Under the pieces are notes generated by a model, which did not search any database, had not been told where the DNA came from, and saw nothing but the letters and a program-made list of their open reading frames with translations. 64,000 nucleotides of DNA from an uncultured Polaribacter sp. (GTDB taxonomy: Bacteria; Bacteroidota; Bacteroidia; Flavobacteriales; Flavobacteriaceae), in contig CANMHT010000012.1 in assembly GCA_947497755.1 (NCBI GenBank), forward strand, positions 1 through 64,000. Direction: 5' to 3'. Position numbers and translations under genes: made by a program. Below, in pieces: positions 1-10,400 of this stretch. Each line of letters begins with the position of its first letter. Position 1 is the stretch's first letter.

Positions 1-475
1 CATCAGATACTGAACCTGTTATCTGAACTGATGTCCCATCTTTTCCATCTTTTCCTTGTATACCTTGAATCCCTTGAACTCCTTGAACTCCTTGCTCTCC
101 TTGAACTCCTTGTTCTCCTTTAAGACCTTGAGGTCCTTCTGGACCAATCAACACACCTGAAGAAATTAAATTCTGAAGATAGGTCTCATTAATTATTCTT
201 TCCCATTTCCCAGACTTCCAATAATAATAACCTCTATCAATTCCTGAAAGTTTACTTGTATTATAAACAAGTAAACTTTCAATGTTACCATTTTTTATAG
301 TTGTTTTATCTGTTTTACTATTTAATTGCACACGAGGTATTAACAACCCTCTATCCGAAGCTAACAATTCTAATTGTGCTGACTTATTTGGATTAGTTGT
401 CCCAATTCCAACTTGAGAAAAAACTTTACCAAAACCAATCAATAAAAGAACTGAAAAAAGTAACTTTCTATCCAT
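1..475 (-). CDS. Collagen-like secreted surface protein, N-terminal part (cut by window edge)
   Basis: The frame reads from an ATG at 475 to the window edge without a stop, so only about 158 N-terminal residues are visible. It begins with a typical signal peptide (MDRKLLFSVLLLIGFGKVFSQ) followed by the VGIGTTNPNKSAQLEL block that often opens flavobacterial surface or tail-fibre-like proteins. A region ending in a YYYWKSGKWERI motif follows. From about residue 115 there is a run of Gly-X-Y triplets (GPEGPQGLKGEQGVQGEQG), a collagen-like stalk. The likely role is an exported stalk or adhesin-type surface protein; the C-terminal domain that would define its function is outside the window. The signal peptide and triplets are read directly; the role is inferred. 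Confidence 0.85.
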   Translation of the reverse strand, partial: MDRKLLFSVLLLIGFGKVFSQVGIGTTNPNKSAQLELLASDRGLLIPRVQLNSKTDKTTIKNGNIESLLVYNTSKLSGIDRGYYYWKSGKWERIINETYLQNLISSGVLIGPEGPQGLKGEQGVQGEQGVQGVQGIQGIQGKDGKDGTSVQITGSVSD

Positions 476-779
476 TACGTATTTTATTATTTGTTTAACA
501 ACACAAAATTAGACAGCAATAGAATCGAAAAATTTTAAATGAAAAAATATACCCTAAATTAAACACAAACTTCTGTTTTAGAGTACTTTAAAATACTTAT
601 CACTAATATTAATTTTTATGAATAAAGCTATTTTCATGACAAAACCTTGATAACAAAATCAACGTTACTTAGTATACATCTTAAATATTTAATGAAACTC
701 TACTTGTCTGACATAGAAAGACAAGCGTACTAACACCAAAGAAAACCGCGATTACAAATATTTATAAAAATAATAACAC

Positions 780-1240
780 ATGAAAAACAAAGACATAAAC
801 AAGGAAATATATAAAGATACTCGAGGAGGATATACTAAACAAAATCTAAATCACATCTCCAGCTGCGATAGAAAAAAGAAAAAAGATTTAGAAGTAGAGT
901 TAATAATAGGCAAAGACCATAAATCAACATTATTAACACTTACAAATAAAACCACTTTTATATCATGCTTAAAAAAAAACTAAAAGGGAAAGACAACTAA
1001 AGATTCTAGGCATGTGAAAATTTTATCTATTGATAAGAGCAAAGAATTTGATTGACATCAAGGGATAACAAAACAGCTTGATATAAAAAATCTTATGACA
1101 CTTTATATCTCTCAAGAAAATATAGAAAATAGAATTGGAGTTATTTGAAGGTTTCTCTGAGAGAAATCTCTAAAAAAAGAATTACACCAGTAGAATTACT
1201 AATCAATAACAAATATTTATTAAAAATTAATTATCTTTAT
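780..1240 (+). pseudogene. Degenerate IS30-family transposase remnant
   Basis: A 67-codon frame (780-983) contains ISSCDRKKKKDLEVELIIGK followed by DHKSTLLTLTNKTTF. This matches the conserved IS30 core around the first catalytic Asp, whose usual form is 'I..R...E.GDWE.DT.IGK.H..ALVTL.DR.S'. Past its stop, another frame reads DKSKEFD-stop-HQGITKQLDI, which matches the IS30 'DNGKEFA.H..IAK.L.' segment, and then SQENIENRIGVI, matching 'W.RG.NEN.NGLIRQ'. Several stops, frame changes and substitutions of catalytic residues show it is dead. No clear terminal inverted repeats were found. The 5' part upstream of 780 is too eroded to follow. The 476-779 stretch before it holds nothing else recognisable. 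Confidence 0.6.
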
Positions 1241-1320
1241 CCTATTAAAATTCTAAATAACAAGCTTACTACACTTATCAGTTAAACAGAGTGATTAGTT
1301 ATTTAGCCTTTTTTTATAGA

Positions 1321-2334
1321 CTAATAAATAGTCACATTAGATTTTGAAGACTTTTCAAAATATTCATTTACTTTACTTATACCAACTCTACCTACAGGTA
1401 TAGACATTTCAACTATCATTAGTTTTAAAACCCCTCCCTGCCTGTAAGCATAATTTTTTAAAGATTTAACGTAGTTTAAGTTAACGAAATAACTCCTATG
1501 GACTCTAAAAATATAATCAAACTTAAAGAAAACCTTATTTTGCAATAAGGTCATGGAACTCCTAATAAGAATCGATTTTACAACTTTATTTTTATCATTT
1601 GTTAAACTAGATAAATAAAATATTTTTATATAATGGCCTTCTGATTTAGCGTAAAAAAAATTATTTGCACTAAAGTGAACCACCTCTCCTTTATTTAAAC
1701 CAGTTATCGTCACCTCTTCATATTTGGATGGATGCACATTATCAATATTAGTTAGATTTTCTCCACTATCTTCAACATCTAATACTTCGTTATTTTGTTT
1801 TTCCTCCCTAAAAACACCCAAAATATTATCATCCCCACCCCCCATTAAAACTTCTTGAATATCATTTTGATCATTTAATCCCTTATTATTCTTTTCAATA
1901 AAATTTAACTTATTTTTTTTATCTTCAAAATAAATAGATTTTAAAATTAAAACTAAAAATCGGTAAAAAACAACCAATATCGCAACCCTTATAATTGAGT
2001 TTTGAAAATGCATAATTGTCATTACTTTATCAGATAAACTCTTATCTTCATTGTCAAAATAGTATTTTAGAATAACATCAATAAGAAATATTACAATATT
2101 GGTAACAATTATCTGACCAACAGCAAAGATAAAATCCCCAACTAAATTTATCTCTTTTAAAATTTTTGCAACTAAAAGGAAAGAAATACTAACTCCTAAT
2201 GAATATAACACCCCATAAAGAAGTTTAAAAACCAATATTAGATTATCAAATGAAAATGGCTGTACCAAAATTAAAAAAAAGAAAGTCATAAAAAACAACA
2301 ACTTACTTTCATGATTCAAACTTATCTTTCTCAT
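1321..2334 (-). CDS. Membrane-anchored LytTR-family transcriptional regulator
   Basis: 337 aa. The first ~135 residues contain about four hydrophobic segments (around 12-32, 38-58, 70-92 and 108-130). A polar, Asp/Asn-rich linker follows. The C-terminal ~130 residues form a LytTR DNA-binding domain: FFYAKSEGHYIKIFY, then SILIRSSMTLLQNK, then FRVHRSYFVNLNYVKSL with the conserved 'RVHRSYFVNL' motif. Proteins of this kind sense at the membrane and bind DNA directly. No partner histidine kinase is adjacent. Two TTTACATGTAAA palindromes lie 170-290 bp upstream and could be operators. The target genes are not evident from the sequence. Confidence 0.85.
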   Translation of the reverse strand: MRKISLNHESKLLFFMTFFFLILVQPFSFDNLILVFKLLYGVLYSLGVSISFLLVAKILKEINLVGDFIFAVGQIIVTNIVIFLIDVILKYYFDNEDKSLSDKVMTIMHFQNSIIRVAILVVFYRFLVLILKSIYFEDKKNKLNFIEKNNKGLNDQNDIQEVLMGGGDDNILGVFREEKQNNEVLDVEDSGENLTNIDNVHPSKYEEVTITGLNKGEVVHFSANNFFYAKSEGHYIKIFYLSSLTNDKNKVVKSILIRSSMTLLQNKVFFKFDYIFRVHRSYFVNLNYVKSLKNYAYRQGGVLKLMIVEMSIPVGRVGISKVNEYFEKSSKSNVTIY

Positions 2335-2504
2335 AAAGTACCTAAAACAACTACATATAACTTAAAATCATTTGAAATACAAAACAAAAGGAAGTAACTG
2401 TGTATTTAAATCTAATCTTTATCTTAGATTTAAATTATGTAAAACTATTTTAATCACTTCCCCCAAAATGATTTTACATCAAAAATAAAAATCAAAAGCC
2501 TTAT

Positions 2505-2620
2505 TTTTACATGTAAAACAGGTATTTTCACCTATGTTTTCATATCTAACTGTTTTTCAGTGATTTAAAAATGTTTATTAATTTTAAAAAAACAACTAAA
2601 ATTGTACTTTTACATGTAAA
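2505..2620. promoter_or_regulatory. Pair of TTTACATGTAAA palindromes
   Basis: A perfect 14-bp palindrome TTTTACATGTAAAA (2505-2518) and a second copy TTTACATGTAAA (2609-2620) lie about 104 bp apart, centre to centre, upstream of the LytTR gene. The repeated exact palindrome in a non-coding region suggests a dimeric regulator's operator. Which protein binds it cannot be told from the sequence. Confidence 0.35.
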
Positions 2621-3004
2621 TTATTGTTAACATTAAATCCCCACCACTCTTTTAATTGTTTTTAACCCTATAAATATACAGTTACCCCATCTTTTACTTA
2701 TTTCCTTAAAAATCAACTATTATTATTATTTCCTATCATTTTTACCACCATCATATTAATTATATTTTAGTACTATTATTAATTCTTTTTAATATTCTCA
2801 ACATTTATTAATGGTTATTGTATTTGTAAAAAAGTTAGGATGTAAATTCTAATTTAATTGTTAATAATCAGCATCGAAAATTAAATTATATCTTATTCTT
2901 AATTACCACTGAATAAGCAAATAAGCATAGTTTGTTTATTACAAATCAAAAGAAGTAAAAGCTCACATTACTCTTAAAATTACGAATTTGTTATAGGTAC
3001 ATTT

Positions 3005-3058
3005 CTAGGAAAGAAAATAAAAAAGCTTCATATTTTTGTGAAGCCTTGTCTTTCCTAG
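3005..3058 (-). terminator. Two-tier hairpin terminator downstream of the metal operon
   Basis: Outer arms CTAGGAAAG (3005-3013) and CTTTCCTAG (3050-3058) enclose an inner GCTTCA/TGAAGC stem. On the minus strand the inner stem is followed by a T-run (CTTTTTTATTTT). It lies downstream of the efflux operon and could be its second terminator after the one at 3200-3223. Confidence 0.5.
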
Positions 3059-3187
3059 TAGTGAAATCAGTATTCATTACTACATTTCATTTCTTAATGG
3101 GCCTAAAAAAAACAGCCCAACGAAACTCATTTACTGAGCAAATTATTCTTTTATTTTGTGTTTGAATTTTGATATAAACAACAACTA

Positions 3188-3256
3188 ATTCCAAAAGAAA
3201 AGCTCCTTGATTTCTCAAGGAGCTTCTTCGTAGCGGGAACAGGATTCAAACCTTAC
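3188..3256 (-). repeat. att-like repeat, copy 1: tRNA-Met 3' end remnant plus terminator
   Basis: The segment ATTCCAAAAGAAAAGCTCCT through GGAGCTTC, then GTAGCGGGAACAGGA, matches 11866-11922 almost base for base. On the minus strand it reads as a decayed tRNA acceptor/T-arm end followed by a Rho-independent terminator (stem AGCTCCTTGA/TCAAGGAGCT at 3201-3223, then TTTTCTTTT). Downstream of 3245 the tRNA part has decayed (ATTCAAACC instead of CTCGAACC). It marks the left edge of the metal-efflux island. The hairpin also sits 57 bp past the last gene of that operon and can end its transcript. Confidence 0.7.
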
Positions 3257-3279
3257 CCTTTGAATTATAAGGTTAATAA

Positions 3280-3717
3280 CTAGTGCATTGAATGATTTTT
3301 ATCTTTCATTTCGCCTTTCAAACTCATTTTCATTGAATGGTCATATTTACAACAACCAGGTAAATTATTATAAGCATCAATACTACCGTTTAATTTATCT
3401 GTATCATAACCAGAATTGGCAATAGCCTTATGAATTTCATCTAGATTAGTTTTTGATGCATCAAAAGAAACATCAATCTTTTTTCTTTGCCTATCCCAGT
3501 TAGCCTTAGATATACCTTCTAAACCGTTAACAGCTTTTTCAATGGTATTTTTACACATTCCACAATTACCTCTTACTCCAAAACTTACATCAGTATAAGC
3601 AATATCTTTTTTTACCTCTACTGCTTCTGGTTTCTTTTCATTGTTTTTAGTTTCACTTTTACAACTTGTAAAACTTATAGCAGCAAGTACTGCTATGCTT
3701 AAAATTACTTTTTTCAT
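3280..3717 (-). CDS. HMA-domain periplasmic metal-binding lipoprotein
   Basis: 145 aa. A lipoprotein signal peptide ends at SFTSC (Cys at about residue 19). A Lys/Glu linker follows, then a heavy-metal-associated domain with GNCGMCKNTIEKA, the MerP/Atx1-type metal loop with Cys-x-x-Cys spacing, and the ferredoxin-like fold pattern. The C-terminus is rich in Cys, His and Met (GCCKYDHSMKMS, NHSMH), which suits Cu(I) or Ag(I). It is the last gene of the efflux operon, 19 bp after the CusB-like gene. It probably acts as a membrane-tethered periplasmic metallochaperone feeding the pump. Metal specificity is inferred from the neighbours. Confidence 0.85.
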   Translation of the reverse strand: MKKVILSIAVLAAISFTSCKSETKNNEKKPEAVEVKKDIAYTDVSFGVRGNCGMCKNTIEKAVNGLEGISKANWDRQRKKIDVSFDASKTNLDEIHKAIANSGYDTDKLNGSIDAYNNLPGCCKYDHSMKMSLKGEMKDKNHSMH

Positions 3718-3736
3718 TTGATAAAAATTTAAATTA

Positions 3737-5482
3737 TTATTTGATTGTTTTTGTTATTTCTCCACATTTTAACATAGCATCTCCGAAATACGGATTTAAT
3801 ACTTTATCTTCTAAACTAAGCCAGTGTCCTCCTGAATTATTATCTGCCATTGGACAAAATTGACTATAGACTTCCTTATTAATTCCAAATTTTTCAATTG
3901 CAACAATTAGGTTTGAAGAAAGGGGTTTAAAATATCCCCTTTGAGCTTTTAAATCTTTTGAATCGCTTAATGATTGGGTATATGTCTTTAATTTTTTAGA
4001 TAATTCCATCCATACATTATGGGAATTACCTTTAAGTAGTTTCATATCAACTTTAGTTAAACTCTTTAACATCATAGACGATGCTTGAATTGATTTTTGG
4101 GTATCACCTTTTATTAGAGCATCTTTTAAAACAATGTATTCATCAAAAACTTTTCTTAGCTGTTCTTGGAATTTTGAATCTACTTTAACCCTTTTATTAA
4201 TCATTGTCATGTTTTTACTATTCATACCTAGATGAGCTTCATGCCCAGTAGTTATTACCCCACCATTTTTGTTCATCATAGATTTCTTTCCTTGTAACTG
4301 TGCAGCTGCATCTACAGTAAAAGCACCGTTAGCAACAACTTCTTCACCACCTTTTAATCCCTCTAGAACTTGATAAGATTCTCCTATTTTAGAACCAATT
4401 TTCACCTCTTTCATTTCAAACACAGCTTTATCCTGCTTTGTTTTCACATAAACGACTGAACGTTTTCCTGTCCATAATACTGCCGAAGCTGGAACTAAAA
4501 CAGAACTGCTTCTATTTATTGCTTCTAACTTTCCTTTGACAAACATTCCAGGTTTTAATTCACTCTTTGGGTTATTTAGATTAACTCTTAAAGTAACTGT
4601 TCTAGTCTTTGTATTTAATATTGGGTCTATAAACGAGACCTTAGACGAAATTGTTTTATCTGGTTGAGCATTAGTACTCACATCAATGTCTTGCCCAATT
4701 TTAACCAACTCAACTTGTTTTTCATATACATCAAATTCTCCCCATACTGATTGTAAGTTTGCTATTTTAAATAAGCCCTGTCCTTGCTTAACAGTTTGAC
4801 CTACATCTACCATCTTTTCTGTAACAGTTCCTGACACAGTAGCGTATACAATAAAATTTTCGATCACCTTCCCTGTAGATTCTATTCTATTAATCTGAGC
4901 TTCTGATAACTTCCAAAGCTTCAACTTATTTCTAACAGCCTTATACAGTTGAGGTTGGGATTTTTTTAACTTTAATGTTGTTAATAATTCTTGCTGAGTA
5001 GAAAACAATTCTGGAGAATAAATAAGAGCTAATTGTTGCCCTTTTCTAATTCTCTCTCCCGTAAAATTGATAAATAATTTTTCTATTCTACCAGAGAAAT
5101 AAGTTACTTGAACAGCATTTTTCTTTTCATTCTCTACTATCTTACCAGACAATGCAATTGAGTTGTCAGATTTATTTTCATCGTTAATTACTACTGTATG
5201 AATATTTGCTAATTTCATAGCATTCTCAGAAAGTTTAAATTCATTTGCAGCCAACCCATCAGCTCCAGCCTCTGCTGGAATTAAATCCATACCGCAAATT
5301 GGACAATCGCCAGCTTCTGGTTGCATGATTTGGGGATGCATAGAGCAGGTCCACATTTGGTTTGATGTTATCTCTTTAGAATGATCATGCGCTTTTGCTT
5401 TTGAACTATTACTGCCAAACAATACCCAACCTAATAAAAGACCAATAGCTAATAGTCCAAGATATATACTATATTTTTTCAT
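3737..5482 (-). CDS. cusB: CusB-type RND efflux periplasmic adaptor
   Basis: 581 aa, long for the family (about 400). It has an N-terminal membrane anchor/signal (IYLGLLAIGLLLGWVLFG). A heavy-metal-binding domain with WTCSMHPQIMQPEAGDCPIC follows at about residues 43-65, the Cys/Met/His motif of copper CusB adaptors. The membrane-fusion core then contains the barrel-sandwich and beta-barrel segments (VSGTVTEKMVDVGQTVKQGQ; LKPGMFVKGKLEA). A C-terminal ~170-residue extension resembles DUF3347 (FDEYIVLKDALIKGD, FCPMADNNSGGHWLS). The protein bridges the inner-membrane pump and outer-membrane channel and delivers metal to CusA. It lies between the HMA membrane protein and the HMA lipoprotein. Confidence 0.9.
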   Translation of the reverse strand: MKKYSIYLGLLAIGLLLGWVLFGSNSSKAKAHDHSKEITSNQMWTCSMHPQIMQPEAGDCPICGMDLIPAEAGADGLAANEFKLSENAMKLANIHTVVINDENKSDNSIALSGKIVENEKKNAVQVTYFSGRIEKLFINFTGERIRKGQQLALIYSPELFSTQQELLTTLKLKKSQPQLYKAVRNKLKLWKLSEAQINRIESTGKVIENFIVYATVSGTVTEKMVDVGQTVKQGQGLFKIANLQSVWGEFDVYEKQVELVKIGQDIDVSTNAQPDKTISSKVSFIDPILNTKTRTVTLRVNLNNPKSELKPGMFVKGKLEAINRSSSVLVPASAVLWTGKRSVVYVKTKQDKAVFEMKEVKIGSKIGESYQVLEGLKGGEEVVANGAFTVDAAAQLQGKKSMMNKNGGVITTGHEAHLGMNSKNMTMINKRVKVDSKFQEQLRKVFDEYIVLKDALIKGDTQKSIQASSMMLKSLTKVDMKLLKGNSHNVWMELSKKLKTYTQSLSDSKDLKAQRGYFKPLSSNLIVAIEKFGINKEVYSQFCPMADNNSGGHWLSLEDKVLNPYFGDAMLKCGEITKTIK

Positions 5483-5496
5483 TTTTCTAAATTCTA

Positions 5497-6225
5497 TTAT
5501 GTTAACATTAATATGGCCATTACAATCATAATGGCATTTTCAATAAAAGTAGCTTCTGTCATAGGGAGTTTTAATGCTGTTCCTAAACAAGCACATCTAA
5601 TAGATTTTTTATCTAATAGCGTTTTTATAACTCCAATGGTAGTAATTCCTAAAACGACCAAAGTAATCCATAAAGCCAAGGTTGTTTCGTATCGCATCAA
5701 GAACATTAACCCTAGTGCAGTTTCTATAAAAGGATACATTTTTGCATAGAAAGGAATCTTTTTAGCTAGTGGGTCATACATTTTAAAAGAATCTGGAAAC
5801 CCTTTTAAATCTAGCATTTTAAAAAAACTAAAAACGATATAAAAAAGCCCCATAAAGTCAAACATGAAGTCACCCCAACTCCAATTTTTATAATGTAGCA
5901 ATATGCTTGCTGTGGTAATATAGAAGATAATCAGAAAAAGAGGTTTTAACTGTTGAAACTTCGATTTAGGCTCTTCAATTATAAAATCTGTAGTACTAAA
6001 TTCTGTGACTTTCTTCTCTTTTGCTTTTTCAGTAATAGTATATTTTTCTGGAAGTGCTTTTTGAAGTATTTCTGTTGACATATGCATATTCATCTCAACC
6101 TCAACTTCTCCTTTATCTAAATCGACTATTACACTAGTTACATTTTTTAATGCTAATAAATGTTTTTCTACAGAGGCTTTACAGCTTCCGCAGGTCATTC
6201 CTGTAATGTTATATGCGTGCTTCAT
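5497..6225 (-). CDS. HMA domain fused to a MauE/DoxX-like membrane protein
   Basis: 242 aa. Residues 1-70 form a heavy-metal-associated domain with the GMTCGSCKASVEKHL metal loop. After a charged linker come about four membrane helices (LFLIIFYITTASILL; GDFMFDFMGLFYIVFSFF; ALGLMFLMRYETTLALWITLV; FIENAIMIVMAILML) arranged as in MauE/DoxX proteins. A conserved SIRCACLG motif supplies two further cysteines. Such fusions are common in Bacteroidota copper-efflux operons and are thought to move or reduce/handle metal at the inner membrane, though their exact role is not settled. It sits 3 bp after the TolC-like gene, clearly co-transcribed. Confidence 0.85.
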   Translation of the reverse strand: MKHAYNITGMTCGSCKASVEKHLLALKNVTSVIVDLDKGEVEVEMNMHMSTEILQKALPEKYTITEKAKEKKVTEFSTTDFIIEEPKSKFQQLKPLFLIIFYITTASILLHYKNWSWGDFMFDFMGLFYIVFSFFKMLDLKGFPDSFKMYDPLAKKIPFYAKMYPFIETALGLMFLMRYETTLALWITLVVLGITTIGVIKTLLDKKSIRCACLGTALKLPMTEATFIENAIMIVMAILMLT

Positions 6226-6228
6226 TGT

Positions 6229-7443
6229 TTAATTACTTAGATAGTTAATGATTGTACTTTGTATATAAAAACTTTTAATAGCTTCTATTTGCTTCATTTG
6301 AAACTTCAATTTTAGTTCTTGTATGTCTAAAACATCGTTAAAATTGATCGTTCCAGACTCATAAGATTTTAGAAGTATTTGCTCTGCATTATTTGCCTTC
6401 TCTAGGTTTTTTGCATGAGTATCAAAACTTATTTTAGCTGCTATTCTTTCGTTAATTGTAGCATCTAGCATTGATGTTAATTTATTTTTACGGATTTGTT
6501 TATCAAACAAAAGCTCTTCTTGTTTCAACTTATTTTGTTTTGTTTTTGAAGAATACTTTTTGCTAAAAATGGGAATAGATAAAGAAACCATTGGCATAAC
6601 AATATCTTTTCCATTATCAGAAAAACTCATGTTAGGTCGTTCAGAAACTGCTATATAATCCAACCCAAAACCAAGCAAAGGTTGTTGTTCTTTTTGATTG
6701 AGTAATTCTGATTTTTCAACCGATTGATATAACTTATCATATTTTAAAAGTTCTGGATGTAGAGATAAGTTATCAGCTTTTATTACATCAAAAGAATTAG
6801 GTATTACTAAAGACTCTAACACTTCTATTTTAATGCCTTTTTTTCTATTTAGTAAAGTGTTCATTTTAGTCTGCTCTGATAAGAATTGATGATTCAACAC
6901 TTCTATCAATTGCTCTAAATCATTTTGTCTTATTTGTAATTTTAAAACATCTACTGCAGTTGCTTTTCCTGTTTCAATAGAGGTTAATGCCATCTTTTCA
7001 TAGGTCTTCAATAAAGCAATATTCTTTTTAAGAACATTCTGCTTTTCCCTAATTGTAAAAAGGTTATAATACGTTTGTGATAGAGAGGCTATAAGCCTTC
7101 TTTTAGCGATTGCTATATCCTCAAACTTAGTCTCTGCCATGGAGCCTATATAGTTCTGTCTAGCTGTAATAGAACCAAACCAAGGAATCATTTGCTTTAC
7201 AGAAAGTTTGAATCGTTGAGCCCCTGTTCTGGTTTCTGGCTCACTAGCAAAGTAACCAAAACCAAATTGGGTATTAGGAATAGCATCAACTTCATTTTTC
7301 TTTTCTAAAACTCCTCTATAAGCTGTTTCGAATTTTTGAATCTCTGGATTATTCTCCAACCCAATCTTAATTAGGTTTTCAAGTCTTTGTCCATAAGAAA
7401 AAGTGCTTATCAAAAGAATAACATGTATGATTATTTTTCTCAT
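6229..7443 (-). CDS. TolC-family outer-membrane channel of the efflux system
   Basis: 404 aa. A signal peptide (IIIHVILLISTFSYGQ) precedes two repeats of the outer-membrane efflux protein fold: long amphipathic helices such as LENLIKIGLENNPEIQKFET, plus the conserved segments GKATAVDVLKLQIRQNDLE and ESGTINFNDVLDIQELKLKF, the two equivalent 'G...DVL..Q' turns. It would form the outer-membrane exit duct (CusC role). Its start overlaps the end of the RND pump by 4 bp (ATGA), showing translational coupling. Confidence 0.88.
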   Translation of the reverse strand: MRKIIIHVILLISTFSYGQRLENLIKIGLENNPEIQKFETAYRGVLEKKNEVDAIPNTQFGFGYFASEPETRTGAQRFKLSVKQMIPWFGSITARQNYIGSMAETKFEDIAIAKRRLIASLSQTYYNLFTIREKQNVLKKNIALLKTYEKMALTSIETGKATAVDVLKLQIRQNDLEQLIEVLNHQFLSEQTKMNTLLNRKKGIKIEVLESLVIPNSFDVIKADNLSLHPELLKYDKLYQSVEKSELLNQKEQQPLLGFGLDYIAVSERPNMSFSDNGKDIVMPMVSLSIPIFSKKYSSKTKQNKLKQEELLFDKQIRKNKLTSMLDATINERIAAKISFDTHAKNLEKANNAEQILLKSYESGTINFNDVLDIQELKLKFQMKQIEAIKSFYIQSTIINYLSN

Positions 7444-10400
7444 TTTATTGTTTTTTTAAGTTGTCTTTCTGCTCTCCAACTATATAAAACTGGAACAACA
7501 AATAGTGTAATTAAAGCAATCAGCATTCCTCCAAAACTTGGGATTGCCATTGGAATCATGATATCGCTTCCTCTTCCTGTAGATGTTAAAACAGGTAGCA
7601 ACGCTAAGATGGTGGTAGCTGTAGTCATCAAACAAGGACGGATTCGCTTTTCTCCTGCTTCTAATACTGATGCTCTTACACTCTTTTTATCTTTAGGTTG
7701 ATTTCTTTCAAATACTTGGGTTAAATAAGTAGCCATTACTACGCCATCATCAGTAGCAATACCAAATAAGGCAATGAAACCTACCCAAACAGCGACACTT
7801 AAATTAATAGGATGCATTTGGAATAAATCACGAAGGTTTTCTCCAAAGAAATTGAAATTAAAGAACCAATCTTGACCATAAAGCCAAATCATAACAAAAC
7901 CTCCAGCAAATGCTACAGCAATACCTGTAAAAACCATTAAAGAAGTAGCTACAGATTTAAATTGAAAATATAAAATCAAGAAAATGATTAATAAAGCTAG
8001 AGGAACTACAATACTTAGCGTTTTTTCTGCTCTAATTTGGTTTTCATAAGTTCCAGTAAATTGATAACTAATTCCTTTTGGGACAATCAACTCACCTGTC
8101 TCTATTTTATCTTCAATTAATTTTTGAGCATTTTCAACTACAGATACTTCTGCAAACCCATCTAGTTTATCAAACAATACATAGCCAACTAAAAATGTAT
8201 CTTCACTTTTTATTACCTGAGGACCTTGTTCATAACGAATTTCAACTAACTCTTTTAGAGGTATTGGAATTCCTTTTTCCACAGGAATATATATGTTACT
8301 TAAGTCTGTTGGGTTATCCCTAAGTTCTCTAGGATATCTAACTCGGACACCATAACGTTCTCTACCTTCTACTGTCTGTGTTAAAACCATTCCCCCTAAC
8401 GCTACTTTTAAAACATCTTGTACTTGTTGAATCGAAATGCCATACCTACCAATCTTGGCTCTATCAATGTCTATTAGTAAATAAGGTTTTCCAACAATTC
8501 TATCTGCAAACACAGCTTCAGTTTTCACTCCTTCAACTTGCTTTAACAGGTTTTCTAATTGAATTCCAAAAGTTTCAATTTCTTTTAAATCTTGCCCTTT
8601 TACTTTTACCCCCATCGGAGCTCTCATACCTGTTTGTAACATTACAAGCCTAGTCTCAATTGGCTGTAGTTTAGGGGCAGATGTTACACCAGGCAATTTT
8701 GTTACTCTAACAATTTCTTTCCAAATATCATCTGGATTTTTAATCTCAGGCCTCCAATTTCTATAAAACTCACCATCATTATCTGGAATAAGTTGTAAGC
8801 TGCTAACCTTGCTAAAAGCTGCATTTTTACTATTATTAGGGTTTGCAATATGTTTACCATTCTTTAACTCAAACAGACCTTCTTCATTAATTTTATATCG
8901 TTGACGTTCTCCATTCTCATTCAACATATACTCTGGCTTGTACAGAATTACATTTTCATACATAGATAGTGGTGCTGGATCTAAAGCTGACTCCGTTCTC
9001 CCTGCTTTTCCTACAACAGTTTGAATTTCTGGAATACTTGCTACAGCCATATCTAGTTGTTGTAAAACCCTCTTATTTTCTACTATTCCAGAATGCGGCA
9101 TGGAAGTTGGCATTAATAAAAAAGACCCTTCATTTAATGAAGGCATAAACTCTTTGCCCGTATTTTTCATAATAAAAAAACCAAAAACAACAATAGTGGT
9201 TGGGATAGCTAAGAATGCCAACTTATTGTTTAGTGCCCATAATAATATCTTAGAGTAGAATTTTCTAAAGAGAGTAAAAACACTTAGCAACCCTAAACTA
9301 ATGATGGTCACAAAAAGAAGATTTATAAAAAAGCTACGATCAACTCCAAGAGGTTGCCAATATTCAGCAAGTAAGAAAAGAATAGTACTCGCAACTATTA
9401 TTACATTAAGCCAATTAGATTTTTGTTCAGTTAAGTAACTTCTATTTTTTAATAATTGACTTATTGAAAAAGCAATAAACACAAATCCTATCCAATACCC
9501 TAATACAATGGTAGAGACTCCTAAAAGAAGTAAAACTAAAATATTTATATATCCATACCATTTTTTTGGGACTCTGTTTTTAAATAGATAGGCTGCAAAT
9601 GGCGGAATAATAAATAGAGCTACTATTATAGAAGCAATTAATGCAAACGTTTTTGTAAAAGCTAAAGGTCTAAATAATTTTCCTTCTGCACCAATCATAG
9701 TAAAAACAGGAATGAAACTAATGATAGTTGTTAAAACCGCTGTGAGTATAGCACCTGATACTTCTGATGTTGCATTGTAAACAACTACATTTGCTGACAA
9801 TCTACCTTTGTTGTCTTGAAAATGTCGAATGATATTTTCTGATAAAATGACTCCAACATCTACCATTGTACCTATGGCAATAGCAATTCCTGATAGTGCA
9901 ACAATATTAGCATCTACTCCAAATGCTTTCATAGCGATAAATACCATAAGTACAGCTACAGGTAATAACCCAGAAATTAAAACCGAAGCCCTCAAATTAA
10001 ATACCATAATTATGATGACTAAAATGGTAATAAGAACTTCTAAAGTAAGTGCCTCGTTTAATGTACCTAAAGTTTCTTTGATTAAATCAGTTCTATCATA
10101 AAATGGAACTACAGTTATTTGTGATATTCGACCATCTTTTAATGTTTTACTCGGTAATCCTGCACTTAGTTCTTTAAGTTTCTCTTTAACATTATTAATC
10201 ACTTCTAAAGGATTTGCGCCATGTCTGGCAACAACAACACCTCCTACAACTTCTGCACCTTCTTTATCAAGTATTCCTCTTCTAGCAGCTGGACCTAATG
10301 AGACGTTTGCAATATCTTTTATTTTGATAGAAGTAAATTCTTCTGAACTAACAACGGCATCTTCAATATCTTTGATTGATTTAATATAACCAAGTCCACG

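Larger units (their letters stand above)
2335..3279. other. Long AT-rich gene-free stretch with palindromes and terminators
   Basis: No convincing coding frame is present in about 945 bp between the LytTR gene and the metal-efflux operon. It holds the TTTACATGTAAA palindromes (2505-2620), a two-tier hairpin (3005-3058) and the att-like repeat (3188-3256), each listed separately. The remainder is very AT-rich. Confidence 0.6.
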
